This document shows positions 1 through 7,250 of a DNA stretch of 13,305 nt, one piece after another. Each line of letters opens with the position of its first letter. Position 1 is the first letter of the stretch. The stretch is from Pseudomonadota bacterium (GTDB taxonomy: Bacteria; Myxococcota; Myxococcia; Myxococcales; Myxococcaceae): assembly GCA_023424585.1 (NCBI GenBank), contig JAFADT010000798.1, positions 1 to 13,305 on the forward strand, written 5' to 3'. The notes under the pieces are model-generated. The model worked only from the letters and a program-made list of their open reading frames with translations, made no database searches and had not been told where the DNA came from. The position numbers were made by a program, and so were the translations under genes.

Positions 1-636
1 CCGGGAATACCCGCCGGGCGTAGGACGGCCCTCGCGCACGTCGAACGGGAACTCGAGGCCCCCCTCCGCGCGCAGCTCCAGGGATGGCGACAGCCGGTAC
101 GCGACGCCCAGCGAGCCTCCGGGAGAGACGAGCACGCTCGCGCCGTTGAACCGGCCCTGGAAGACGGTCAGCGGCCCCGCGAGGCCGCCCATCAGCGACG
201 CGCCCCCGGTGAGGGTCCACCTGCGACCGAGCCGGTAGTCGACCAGCGCCTGCGCGCCGAGCCGGAAGTTGACGGGCTCCGTGGAGTTGTTGGTGACGGG
301 CACGTACCAGACCCCCGCGCTCGGGGCGAGCGACAGGGTCCAGGGCGAATGGTCGACGAGCCGATGCCGCGTCCCCAGCTCCAGGCCCAGCAGGGTGAGA
401 CGGCCGCCCCAATCCCAGTTCTCACCGGCGCCCTTGCGAAAGGTGAGCTCGGGGTTGGGCAGATACGCCCGCTCCCGGCCGCGCTCGAAGGCGAGGGTGT
501 TGACGGAGACGCCGACCTCGGTGGTCCCCACGGGGGTCGTCGCCGCGCCCAGGTTCCGCGCCCCGCTCATGCAGCCGGGAGCGACGAGGAGCAGCGCGCC
601 CGCCCCCAGCGTCTTCGCGACGTTCCTCGAGGTCAT
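1..636 (-). CDS. Putative outer-membrane beta-barrel-like lipoprotein (3' end cut by window edge)
   Basis: The visible 212 codons run off the left edge, so the C-terminus is missing. The N-terminus (MTSRNVAKTLG, then AGALLLVAPGC) is a short positively charged stretch, a hydrophobic core and a lipobox-like VAPGC with Cys22, so export and probably lipidation are expected. The mature part alternates polar and hydrophobic residues with many Gly, Trp and Tyr (for example LGLELGTRHRL, LGVAYRLSPSLELRAEGG), the pattern of outer-membrane beta-strands; I infer a barrel-like envelope protein and assign no function. The start at 636 was chosen because its ATG overlaps the upstream TGA (TGATG), a translational-coupling arrangement. 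An in-frame ATG at 645 would add three residues. Neither start has a clear Shine-Dalgarno (SD) sequence, consistent with coupling to the EEP-fold gene just upstream. The family is not recognised. Confidence 0.7.
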   Translation of the reverse strand, partial: MTSRNVAKTLGAGALLLVAPGCMSGARNLGAATTPVGTTEVGVSVNTLAFERGRERAYLPNPELTFRKGAGENWDWGGRLTLLGLELGTRHRLVDHSPWTLSLAPSAGVWYVPVTNNSTEPVNFRLGAQALVDYRLGRRWTLTGGASLMGGLAGPLTVFQGRFNGASVLVSPGGSLGVAYRLSPSLELRAEGGLEFPFDVREGRPTPGGYSR

Positions 637-1493
637 CACGGCCATGCGAAGCGCACCCACACCGGCTGGTGGTCGCTCCCGGAAGGACGCTCGTCCACGC
701 CGCGCTCCACCGGCGTGAGCCCCTTGGTGAACACGGAGTCGAGCGTCAGTCCGCCGATGATGGAGTCCACGGTGTCCCCCACGCCTTCGGAGGCCCACAG
801 GAAGCCCCAGTCCTCGAACAGCTTCACGGTCTGCGTGAGGCTGCCCGGGTCGGAGGTGTTGAAGTCACCGGCGATGACCTGCGCCGGCGCCGCGCCCTCC
901 ACCGCGTGGATGACCGTCTCCGCCTGATCCAGCCGCGCGCCCAACCCGACGATGGGCGTCGCGCCGTGCACGGAGACCACCTGGAAGGGGGTCCCCCGGA
1001 TGTCCACCGTCGCGGCGACGCCGATGCGGTGCTGCTGGTGATATGGGTCGTCGTGGGGGAGGTTGATCTTCTGGTCCGCGGTGATGGGCCACCGGCTCAG
1101 CACCGCGTTGCCGAAGTCATCGCCATCCTTCGCCACGGAGGCGGGGTAGTAGACGTAGGAGAGCCCCAGCTCCTTCGCGATCCGCTCCACGGAGGGCGCG
1201 TCCATCTCCTGCATCGCGATGACGTCCGCCCCCGCGAGCGGCGGGCTCGACAGGGACGCGATCGCCTCGGTGACGTGCTCGGCGAAGGCGAGGTTGTAGG
1301 TCACCACGGTGATCGAGGCGGGAGCCTCCACGCCGGTGGGGACGACGGGCCGGTAGTCCCCGCTGTACCGGGGCCCGGCCGCGTCGGGGTAGCTGGCCAT
1401 GAGCGGGCACCCGGTCAGCAGACCGAGCACCAGGAGGGCCCACAGCGGTGAAGCGACCGGGCGAGCCTTGTTGCACCGCGGGGACTTGCTCAT
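636..1493 (-). CDS. Endonuclease/exonuclease/phosphatase (EEP) family lipoprotein
   Basis: A 285-residue protein with a lipoprotein signal (LVLGLLTGC, Cys29), so probably anchored in the envelope. The rest carries the EEP-fold (exonuclease III / DNase I / sphingomyelinase / inositol phosphatase superfamily) motifs in order: N67 in VVTYNLAF, metal-binding E96 in AMQEMD, H176 in VVSVHG, D210/N212 in AGDFNTSDP, D252 in LDSVF, and the C-terminal SDHQPVW with D274/H275. All core metal and catalytic positions are present, so the enzyme should be active. The substrate (nucleic acid, phospholipid or phosphoinositide) cannot be read from sequence. The start at 1493 places the signal peptide at the N-terminus; an in-frame ATG at 1508 is an alternative. 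The reading frame stays open upstream to 3311, but that extension runs through the GST gene and antisense to the LysR gene and is spurious. The stop overlaps the start of the next gene. Confidence 0.88.
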   Translation of the reverse strand: MSKSPRCNKARPVASPLWALLVLGLLTGCPLMASYPDAAGPRYSGDYRPVVPTGVEAPASITVVTYNLAFAEHVTEAIASLSSPPLAGADVIAMQEMDAPSVERIAKELGLSYVYYPASVAKDGDDFGNAVLSRWPITADQKINLPHDDPYHQQHRIGVAATVDIRGTPFQVVSVHGATPIVGLGARLDQAETVIHAVEGAAPAQVIAGDFNTSDPGSLTQTVKLFEDWGFLWASEGVGDTVDSIIGGLTLDSVFTKGLTPVERGVDERPSGSDHQPVWVRFAWP

Positions 1494-1576
1494 CTCAGAC
1501 ACCAACATGATGGGCTGCCCGAAATTGCACGCCTTTCCGCGGCGCTGGCTGCTCGGCTGTCCGGGGACCCGCGTCC

Positions 1577-2215
1577 CTACGAGCGCGCCTTGTGCCTCTC
1601 GAGCTGGGCGCCGTAGAGCTTCCGCTCCTCCAGGAAGGCCCGCGCGACGCTGGGCCGGTCCTTCAGGCGCGAGAAGTACGCGAGGAGCGCGGGCCACTTC
1701 GACAGGTCGATGGGCGTCGCCACGCACCAGCCCAGCACCGTCACCAGGTACGCGTCCGCGACGCTGAAGCGGTCCAGCAGGAACTCGCGGGCGGCGAGGT
1801 GCCGCGCCAGGAAGGCGAGCCGCCCGGCGCCCTTCTCCAGGGCGTAGCTCCTCGCCCCCTCGGTCGCCGACGCGTCGAGCAGCGGGAAGAACGTCGCCTT
1901 GTGCAGCTCCGCTCCGATGAAGGACAGCCACTGCTGAAGCCGCGCACGCGCGCGGCGGTCCGTGGGCGCGAGGCCCGCCTGGGGCAGCGCCTCCGCCAGG
2001 TATTGCAGGATGGCGGCATTCTCCGTGAGCACGTCGCCGTCGTCGGTGCGCAGCGCGGGGACGAGCCCCAGCGGATGGACCTCCAGGTAGTTGTCTCCGG
2101 CGTGCGTCCGCTTCGTCTTCGAATCGACCTCGATGAACGTCGCCTCCGTCCCCGCTTCGTAGAGGCAGATGCGGGCCGCGGCGGAGCACGCCAGGGGGGA
2201 GAAGTAGAGCTGCAT
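1577..2215 (-). CDS. Glutathione S-transferase, bacterial beta-class type
   Basis: A 212-residue cytosolic enzyme expected to conjugate or otherwise process electrophiles with glutathione. The thioredoxin-fold N-domain has the beta-class Cys10 in MQLYFSPLACS, the cis-proline of the LVPAL motif (Pro53), and the glutathione gamma-glutamyl-binding Glu65-Asn66 in LTENAAILQYLAE. The helical C-domain has ELHK with His105, equivalent to the beta-class active-site His106, in the same context as Escherichia coli GstA. Length and motif positions match that family almost residue for residue. The ATG at 2215 has a good SD (GGAGG, 7 nt upstream, bases 2223-2227). The gene is divergent from a LysR-type regulator 106 bp away, with a T-N11-A palindrome between them, so LysR control is likely. 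An 83-bp gap separates it from the EEP lipoprotein gene downstream; co-transcription is possible but not shown. Confidence 0.93.
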   Translation of the reverse strand: MQLYFSPLACSAAARICLYEAGTEATFIEVDSKTKRTHAGDNYLEVHPLGLVPALRTDDGDVLTENAAILQYLAEALPQAGLAPTDRRARARLQQWLSFIGAELHKATFFPLLDASATEGARSYALEKGAGRLAFLARHLAAREFLLDRFSVADAYLVTVLGWCVATPIDLSKWPALLAYFSRLKDRPSVARAFLEERKLYGAQLERHKARS

Positions 2216-2285
2216 GGGATGTCCTCCAGGACGTCGAACGTGGGCCTGCGCTGAACGACGGGGACGACTCTCCGCCTCCGGACGG

Positions 2286-2302
2286 GATGCGTCCAACGCA
2301 TC
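2286..2302. promoter_or_regulatory. LysR-type operator (T-N11-A palindrome) between GST and LysR genes
   Basis: A perfect inverted repeat, GATGCG-TCCAA-CGCATC, contains T2288 and A2300 separated by exactly 11 bases, the classical LysR-type T-N11-A box with complementary arms. It lies in the only intergenic gap shared by the divergent GST and LysR genes, 20 bp before the LysR start and 71 bp before the GST start. This position suits autorepression of the regulator and activation of the GST gene. A TTGACA hexamer (2304-2309) follows immediately, but no convincing -10 lies 17 bp beyond it. Confidence 0.65.
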
Positions 2303-2321
2303 GTTGACATAGGCTCGATGC

Positions 2322-3251
2322 ATGGATGACATCGCTCCGCCGCCCTCCCCTCGCCTCGACGTGCGCGACCTGCGCGTGGTGTTGGCCCTGGCGTCGGCCG
2401 GGACCACGGCCCGGGCCGCGGCGGCCCTGCACCTCACGCAGCCGGCGGTGAGCCGCGCGCTGCTCGCGGCGGAGGAGCGGCTGGGGACGCGGCTCTTCGA
2501 CCGGAGCCCTCGCGGGCTGGTGCCCACGCCAGCGGGACAGGAGCTCGTCGAGGGCGCCACGCGCCTCCTCGTGGCGCTGGGCGACCTGGAGCACCGCGTG
2601 CGCGCGCCGGTGGCGCCGGCCATCCACCTCCGGCTCGTGTGCGAGTGCTACACCGCGTACCACTGGCTGCCCTCCGCGCTGGTGACGCTGCGCAAGAGCC
2701 TGCCGGGCCTCCACCTGTCCCTCGCGGTGGAGCACACCCGGGACCCGGTCCCGGCGCTGCTGGAGGGAGCGTTGGACGTGGCGCTCCTCACGGCGGCGTC
2801 CGTGCCTCGCGCCGGGCTGGAGGTGCGGCCGCTCTTCTCGGATGAGATCGTCTTCGTGGTGGCCGCGTCGCACCCGCTGGCCGCGCGTCGCGCCCTCAGC
2901 CTGGACGACCTCCGCGAGAACACCCTCCTGGCGGGGCAGACGCCCGCGGCGGAGTCGCACTGGTTCGTGTCGCAGGTCTTCGGCCGCGAGCGCCCGCGGC
3001 TGCGCCTGGAGCGGCTGCCGCTCACGGAGGCCATCCTCGACGTGGCGCGCGCGGGCCTGGGCATCGCGGTGCTCTCCGAGTGGATCACCACCCCGCACCT
3101 GGGCAGGGGCGACCTCGTCGTGAAGCGCCTCGCGTCCGGGCCCCTGCGGCGGCCCTGGCGGATGGCCTGGCGGAAGGAGGTCGGAGACGCCGCGCTCCGC
3201 CTCCTCGCCGCGCTCGAGTCCACGGCGCCCCGGGGGCTCGCGGTGGGGTGA
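2322..3251 (+). CDS. LysR-family transcriptional regulator (MetR-like wording)
   Basis: A 309-residue regulator of normal LysR length. The N-terminal winged helix-turn-helix spans about residues 12-72 (LDVRDLRVVLALASAGT, then LHLTQPAVSRAL, then GTRLFDRSPRGLVPTPAG). The effector-binding domain follows from about residue 100. Several stretches resemble MetR in wording, notably ECYTAYHWLPSAL (MetR has ECHSCIQWLTPAL) and the HPLAA segment, so a MetR-like subgroup is possible, but no methionine gene is nearby. The start at 2322 is the first in-frame ATG. It has only a weak AGG upstream, and the mRNA could have a very short leader. It is divergent from a glutathione S-transferase gene over a T-N11-A palindrome, so the GST gene is the obvious target. 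A second, truncated GST lies downstream on the same strand. Confidence 0.93.
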   Translation: MDDIAPPPSPRLDVRDLRVVLALASAGTTARAAAALHLTQPAVSRALLAAEERLGTRLFDRSPRGLVPTPAGQELVEGATRLLVALGDLEHRVRAPVAPAIHLRLVCECYTAYHWLPSALVTLRKSLPGLHLSLAVEHTRDPVPALLEGALDVALLTAASVPRAGLEVRPLFSDEIVFVVAASHPLAARRALSLDDLRENTLLAGQTPAAESHWFVSQVFGRERPRLRLERLPLTEAILDVARAGLGIAVLSEWITTPHLGRGDLVVKRLASGPLRRPWRMAWRKEVGDAALRLLAALESTAPRGLAVG

Positions 3252-3266
3252 GGGGCCCGGCCCCTC
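3250..3266 (+). terminator. Hairpin overlapping the LysR stop codon, possible terminator
   Basis: Perfect 7-bp arms GAGGGGC (3250-3256) and GCCCCTC (3260-3266) with a 3-nt loop overlap the TGA of the LysR gene. There is no T tract after the stem, so it may be a weak or factor-assisted terminator or a chance GC-rich palindrome. Confidence 0.3.
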
Positions 3267-3353
3267 CCACGTGGAGCCCTCCGGCGGGCTTGTGGCCCGG
3301 GGAGGGTTCATGACGCGGCGGGCGATGGAGCGCGACGTGCTCCGCCGTCCGCC

Positions 3354-3388
3354 TCGACAATGCGGGGCACGGTATCGACAATGCCGGG
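3354..3388. repeat. Two direct repeats with 21-bp period before the GST remnant
   Basis: TCGACAATGC occurs at 3354-3363 and again at 3375-3384, and each copy runs on into a G-rich tail ending at 3367 and 3388. The 21-bp period is two helical turns, so both copies face the same side of the DNA, and the second copy ends directly at the ATG of the truncated GST. This could be an operator or promoter element left from the intact gene, or a short tandem duplication. Confidence 0.4.
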
Positions 3389-3559
3389 ATGATCACGCTC
3401 TATGGCTTTGGCCGCGTCAATTCGAAGGTCGTGGGTCTCACGCGCGATCTGCGCCCCTTGTGGACCCTCGAGGAGCTGGGCGTGCCCTACCGGGTGCACG
3501 GCGTGGATCACCCCGCGGGGGAGACCCAGGGTGAGGAGTACGGGCGGCTGAACCCCTTC
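3389..3559 (+). pseudogene. Truncated glutathione S-transferase, N-terminal fragment only
   Basis: An ATG at 3389 opens a frame whose first 57 residues read as a GST thioredoxin-like N-domain: MITLYGFGRVNSK, then LTRDLRPLWTLEELGVPYRV, then DHPAG and YGRLNPF. In intact relatives the LNPF motif is followed by a cis-proline segment such as GQVPVL, the glutathione-binding E-S/T/N, and about 130 residues of helical C-domain. Here the frame turns into Arg/Pro-rich low-sense sequence (RRAVTYSGRR) and then runs antisense into the peptidase gene that ends at 3627. It therefore lacks the cis-Pro, most of the glutathione site and the entire C-domain. The wording differs from the intact GST at 1577-2215, so it is not a copy of that gene. 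I read it as a decayed gene rather than a functional short protein. The rest of the 375-bp gap between 3251 and 3627 shows no other gene. Confidence 0.7.
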
Positions 3560-3626
3560 CGGCGGGCGGTGACGTACTCCGGCAGGCGCGTCGCCAGGGT
3601 GGGGCCCGCCGGACGACGCCAGCGCC

Positions 3627-6029
3627 TCAGGGCGTGGGGCCGGGTGAGACGTGCGTGGCCGCCGCCTCCAGCCGCAGCGTCCGCGTCACCCGGGTGCCCT
3701 CGGCCAGGCCCTCACCGAAGGGCACGGGCATGGTGTCCGCCGGGCGAGCGGGCAGCCCCTGCGGCACCGACGGGGGCACCGCGTAGGTGTGCTCCCCCAC
3801 CCTCACGGTGGGACTGACGCCGGACGTCAGCTCCAGCTCCAGGTCGAAGCCGCTGGCGGACGGCGCCCAGTAGCGCAGCAGCACGCCCTGGGCCGCGTCG
3901 CCGCGGGCCCGCAGCACGTCACCGGAGGCCCGCTGGCCCGCGAGCGTCACGGACGCCACCGCGTCGCCGGGCAGCACCTGCACGTCCACGAAGGCCGCGT
4001 CCGGATGGGACGGGGCGATGTGGAGCGCCACCTTCCGGCGTCCGCCCTCCCCGGCCTCCGCCCGTGAATCCACCGAGGGGCCCCGCACGTCGTCCCCCGG
4101 CATGGGCGCGGGCGCGCTCCAGAACAGCCCCTTCACCTCCGGCAGCGCGTCCACGGGCCCACGCGTCGGGGCGTTGCCCAGGTAGGCGCGCGTCCAGTCG
4201 TTGAGCACGGCATCGGAGGTCACCCAGCGCGCGCGCTGCGCGTCCGCGTCCACCAGGTACAGCAGGCCCGTGGGGCGCGGATTGCGCGCGTCGAAGCGCT
4301 GGCCCACGGCGAGCGACACCAGCAGGCCCAGGGCCACGAGCGCGGCCCCGCCCGAGGCCCACGGCAGCCCTCGGCCCGCCAGCCACAGCCAGCCGGGCGC
4401 GAGCAGGCAGATGCCGAGCATCAGCAGGTCGGTGGGCAGCGCGGTCCGCTCCAGCGGCAGCACCGTGAGGAAGGTGACCAGCAACCACGGGAGCAACAAC
4501 AGGAGCGGCAGCGCCGCCAGGCCCCACAGCGGCACGTGCCACGGCGTGAGCGACTGGGTCCCCCGGCTTCCCAGCCACAGGAACAGCAGGACCATGGCCG
4601 CCAGGGGCCAGAGGAACAGCGCGCTCGCGCCCGGCAGCACGGCGCTCACGCCGAAGCAGACCACCGCCCACGGCACGCAGCCCCCCGCGGCCAGCTCCAG
4701 CACGGGCGCGCGCCGGCGGAGGTACAGCCCCACGCCCATCACCGCCATCACCAGCAACACCACCGCGAGGAAGAAGCGCGCGTTGTCCTGCGTCTCCGAG
4801 CGGCCGAGCGCGCGATATGCGGGCTGGAGCAACTTCAGCAGCGGCCACGCGAGCCGCGGCGAGCTGCTGGCCAGGAAGCCCACGAACAGCAGCACCAACG
4901 CCTCCCGCAGGACGGCCCACGGGCGCAGCAGCTTGCGGTGGCGCGCGCGAACGAGCGCGAAGAGGAAGAGACCGCTCCAGAAGCTCGCCAGCGGGATGGC
5001 CCAGGCCCTGGGGTAGTGGACGCGCAGCGGCCCCGCGCTGAAGTCGATGAGCTCCTCGCCCTCCGGCACGGACGCCTCGCGGGAGATGCGCCGGGTGAGC
5101 GCGAGCAGCGTGTCGCCCTGCTGCTGGAGCAGCCCGTCGGAGACGGCGTCCACGGACTCCTTGTTCGTGTGGTAGGCCTGCGTGCCCTCCACGTTGGCGA
5201 AGTTCAGCCCCTGCCAGCCGCCCTGCCGGAGCGCCGTGAAGTCCGTGACGTTCTTCATCCGCTGGTACGCGGCGGTGAAGACCGAACCGGAGCTGACGTC
5301 CGGGGCCTCCTCGGCGAGCCTGCGCACGAGCCAGCCGCCGCCCGGGGAGACCTCGAACATCAGGAGCGGCCCCGCGTTGCCGCGCGCGTCCACGTTGAGG
5401 AGGACGCCGGACTCGCGAGCCCAGGGGTGGGACGCCGCGAAGGCCGTGCTGCCGAGCAGGTGCTGCTCCTCCGCGTCCGTGAACAGGAACAGCACGTCGC
5501 CCGCGAGCGCCGGCCCCTGCTGGAGCGCCCGCGCCACCTCCAGGATGGACGCGACGGCGGCCCCGTTGTCGGACGCGCCCGGCCCCGTGGGCACGGAGTC
5601 GTAGTGGGCCACCAGCATCACGGTCGTGCCCGTCGCGCCGTCCTTCGCGCGCAGCCGGCCGATGACGTTCTCCACGTTCCCGGCGGGGCGGGGCACGCCC
5701 AGGGCGGGCGCGAAGACGGCCTCCCGCTGGAGCTGGACCTCGGCGCCCAGGTCCCGCAGGCGCGCTTGCAGGTAGTCGCGCACCTGCGCGTGCCGGGGCG
5801 TCCCCAGCGCGTGGGACTCCGCGCCGATGAAGCGCAGGTGCTCCCGGGCGCGCTCGGAGGAGAACCGCTCCGCGGGCGCGGAGGCGGACACCGGCTCCGG
5901 CAGCGGGCTCCCGCGCAGCACCAGCAGGACCACGCCCAGCCCGAGCATCGCGGTCACGCCCCGCGCGATCCACCACGCGCGAGGGGAGGCACTCCGTTCC
6001 AGGCCCGCGGTCTCGGCGGGGTCGCTCAT
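3627..6029 (-). CDS. M28-family zinc peptidase with multi-pass membrane domain (ERMP1/Pff1-like architecture)
   Basis: An 800-residue membrane protein. A signal-anchor helix (about residues 22-38) is followed by an M28 di-zinc aminopeptidase-like domain (about 55-315). The usual M28 set is visible: H142 in AHYDS, bridging D154 in GASDNGAA, catalytic E187 and ligand E188 in FTDAEEQHLLGS, D214 in LNVDARG, and H287 in QAYHTNKES. Residues about 345-590 contain eight or so strongly hydrophobic segments, and the last ~200 residues form a soluble, beta-rich tail. This order (M28, transmembrane block, C-terminal luminal-like domain) resembles the ERMP1/yeast Pff1 vacuolar membrane proteases, and is longer than secreted M28 aminopeptidases. 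The catalytic domain is expected outside the cytoplasm. The ATG at 6029 has the SD AAGGA 7 nt upstream (6037-6041). The gene is divergent from the crotonase gene across 257 bp, in which I see no clear promoter. The substrate is unknown. Confidence 0.9.
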   Translation of the reverse strand: MSDPAETAGLERSASPRAWWIARGVTAMLGLGVVLLVLRGSPLPEPVSASAPAERFSSERAREHLRFIGAESHALGTPRHAQVRDYLQARLRDLGAEVQLQREAVFAPALGVPRPAGNVENVIGRLRAKDGATGTTVMLVAHYDSVPTGPGASDNGAAVASILEVARALQQGPALAGDVLFLFTDAEEQHLLGSTAFAASHPWARESGVLLNVDARGNAGPLLMFEVSPGGGWLVRRLAEEAPDVSSGSVFTAAYQRMKNVTDFTALRQGGWQGLNFANVEGTQAYHTNKESVDAVSDGLLQQQGDTLLALTRRISREASVPEGEELIDFSAGPLRVHYPRAWAIPLASFWSGLFLFALVRARHRKLLRPWAVLREALVLLFVGFLASSSPRLAWPLLKLLQPAYRALGRSETQDNARFFLAVVLLVMAVMGVGLYLRRRAPVLELAAGGCVPWAVVCFGVSAVLPGASALFLWPLAAMVLLFLWLGSRGTQSLTPWHVPLWGLAALPLLLLLPWLLVTFLTVLPLERTALPTDLLMLGICLLAPGWLWLAGRGLPWASGGAALVALGLLVSLAVGQRFDARNPRPTGLLYLVDADAQRARWVTSDAVLNDWTRAYLGNAPTRGPVDALPEVKGLFWSAPAPMPGDDVRGPSVDSRAEAGEGGRRKVALHIAPSHPDAAFVDVQVLPGDAVASVTLAGQRASGDVLRARGDAAQGVLLRYWAPSASGFDLELELTSGVSPTVRVGEHTYAVPPSVPQGLPARPADTMPVPFGEGLAEGTRVTRTLRLEAAATHVSPGPTP

Positions 6030-6286
6030 GGCTCAGTCCTTCAAGCGCGCCCAGCATCCGGTGGCGCGAGGTTCACGGATCCGCGCGGCCACTCTATGTC
6101 ACGGTGAATCCGGTCAACACGGCCCACAGCGAATGCATCCCGCTTGCCCGGCCTCGGGAGGCCCATGCCTGATGGGGCCACCTGCGCCTGACGCGTCCGC
6201 ATGCCCATGGGGATCGTCAGGTCAGTAGAGACACCGGGCGGTATCTGCTCAAGTGCCATCCGCTCACTTCGATCAAGAGGGAACGG

Positions 6287-7114
6287 ATGGACAGCACATA
6301 CAAGTCATTGCGCATCGAGAAGGGCGACGGCGTCGCCGAGGTGGTGCTCACCGGCCCTGGAAAGGGCAACGCCATGGGTCCCGACTTCTGGCGGGAGATG
6401 CCCGAGGTGCTCCGCGCGCTGGACGCCGACGACGCCGTGCGCGTGGTGCTGCTTCGGGGCGAGGGCCCGAACTTCACCTACGGCCTGGACCTGATGGGGA
6501 TGATGGAGTCCCTCGGGCCGCTGCTCGCCGGCGAGAGCAACCTCGCGCTGGAGCGCGGCCAGCTCTTGAAACTGATTGGGGACATGCAGCAGGCGACGGA
6601 GGGGCTGGCCCGGTGCAGGAAGCCCGTCATCGCCGCGGTGCACGGCTGGTGCATTGGCGGGGGCATGGACCTCATCGCCGCGTGTGACTTCCGGTACTGC
6701 TCCCAGGACGCGAAGTTCTCCCTGCGCGAGGTGAAGGTCGGCATCGTCGCGGACCTGGGCGCGCTCCAGCGGCTGCCGCGCATCATCGGCGAGGGGAACA
6801 CGCGCGAGCTGGCCTACACCGGCAGCGACGTGGACGCGGCGCGCGCGCTGCGCATGGGCCTGGTCAACGAGGTCTTCCCCTCCCCCGAGGCCCTGCTCAC
6901 CGAAGCGCGCGCGACGGCGCGGCGCATCGCGGACAACCCGCCGCTCGTCGTTCAAGGCGCCAAGCAGGTGATGGAGTACTGCGCGGACAAGTCCATCGCG
7001 GACGGGCTGCGCTACGTGGCGGTGTGGAACTCGGCCTTCCTCCAGTCGCATGACTTCGCGGAGGCCTTCGCCGCCTTCGCCGAGCGCCGGCCACCCCGCT
7101 TCCAGGGGCGCTGA
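6287..7114 (+). CDS. Crotonase-family protein with dienoyl-CoA isomerase (ECH1-like) catalytic acids
   Basis: A 275-residue enoyl-CoA hydratase/isomerase-fold protein of normal length. The CoA and oxyanion-hole segments are GEGPNFTYGLDL (about 59-69) and HGWCIGGGMDLIAACDFRY (119-137). Three acidic residues, D128 in GGGMDLI, E148 in SLREVKVG and D156 in VADLGALQRLP, match in context and spacing (20 and 8 residues) Asp176, Glu196 and Asp204 of rat delta(3,5)-delta(2,4)-dienoyl-CoA isomerase. Isomerisation of dienoyl-CoA during beta-oxidation of unsaturated fatty acids is therefore a better guess than simple hydration. The ATG at 6287 has a GAGGG SD 5 nt upstream. No other beta-oxidation gene is in the window, so its partner enzymes must be elsewhere. 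It is followed after 136 bp by a methyltransferase gene on the same strand. Many bacterial homologues are annotated only as enoyl-CoA hydratase. Confidence 0.92.
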   Translation: MDSTYKSLRIEKGDGVAEVVLTGPGKGNAMGPDFWREMPEVLRALDADDAVRVVLLRGEGPNFTYGLDLMGMMESLGPLLAGESNLALERGQLLKLIGDMQQATEGLARCRKPVIAAVHGWCIGGGMDLIAACDFRYCSQDAKFSLREVKVGIVADLGALQRLPRIIGEGNTRELAYTGSDVDAARALRMGLVNEVFPSPEALLTEARATARRIADNPPLVVQGAKQVMEYCADKSIADGLRYVAVWNSAFLQSHDFAEAFAAFAERRPPRFQGR

Positions 7115-7250
7115 CGCGCGCGGCGTCCCCCCGCAGGCGGCCACGGCCTCGGGAGACGCCAGCCTCCAGTCGGACCCGCAGTCAAATCCATACGTCAACC
7201 CACCCCAGGAAATGCAGCCTCGCTCAATGGAACACGATTAGACTCGCGCC

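Noticed and set aside
1564..1577. Small hairpin GGGAC-CCGC-GTCCC at the GST stop codon
   Set aside because: The stem is 5 bp with no U tract; such stems are frequent by chance at this GC content.
1494..3311. Open minus-strand frame extending the EEP lipoprotein to 891 residues
   Set aside because: The extension is Arg/Pro/Gly-rich, runs through the GST gene in another frame and antisense to the LysR gene, and would bury the lipoprotein signal inside a long protein.
3919..6057. 712-residue minus-strand open frame within the peptidase region
   Set aside because: It is a +1/+2 shadow of the peptidase with Arg/Gly/Ala-rich sequence, while the peptidase frame has all catalytic motifs.
4536..6107. 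523-residue plus-strand open frame
   Set aside because: It is antisense to the M28 peptidase, has compositionally biased His/Arg/Ala/Gln sequence with no domain, and is a GC-skew shadow of the real gene.
6041..6259. 72-residue minus-strand ORF in the gap between the peptidase and crotonase genes
   Set aside because: It has no SD and no recognisable motif, and its stop overlaps the peptidase SD; probably chance in GC-rich DNA. The 257-bp gap shows no other convincing feature.
6251..6269. Short inverted repeat AAGTG...CACTT upstream of the crotonase start
   Set aside because: The arms are only 5 bp with a 9-nt spacer, too weak to call an operator without comparative data.
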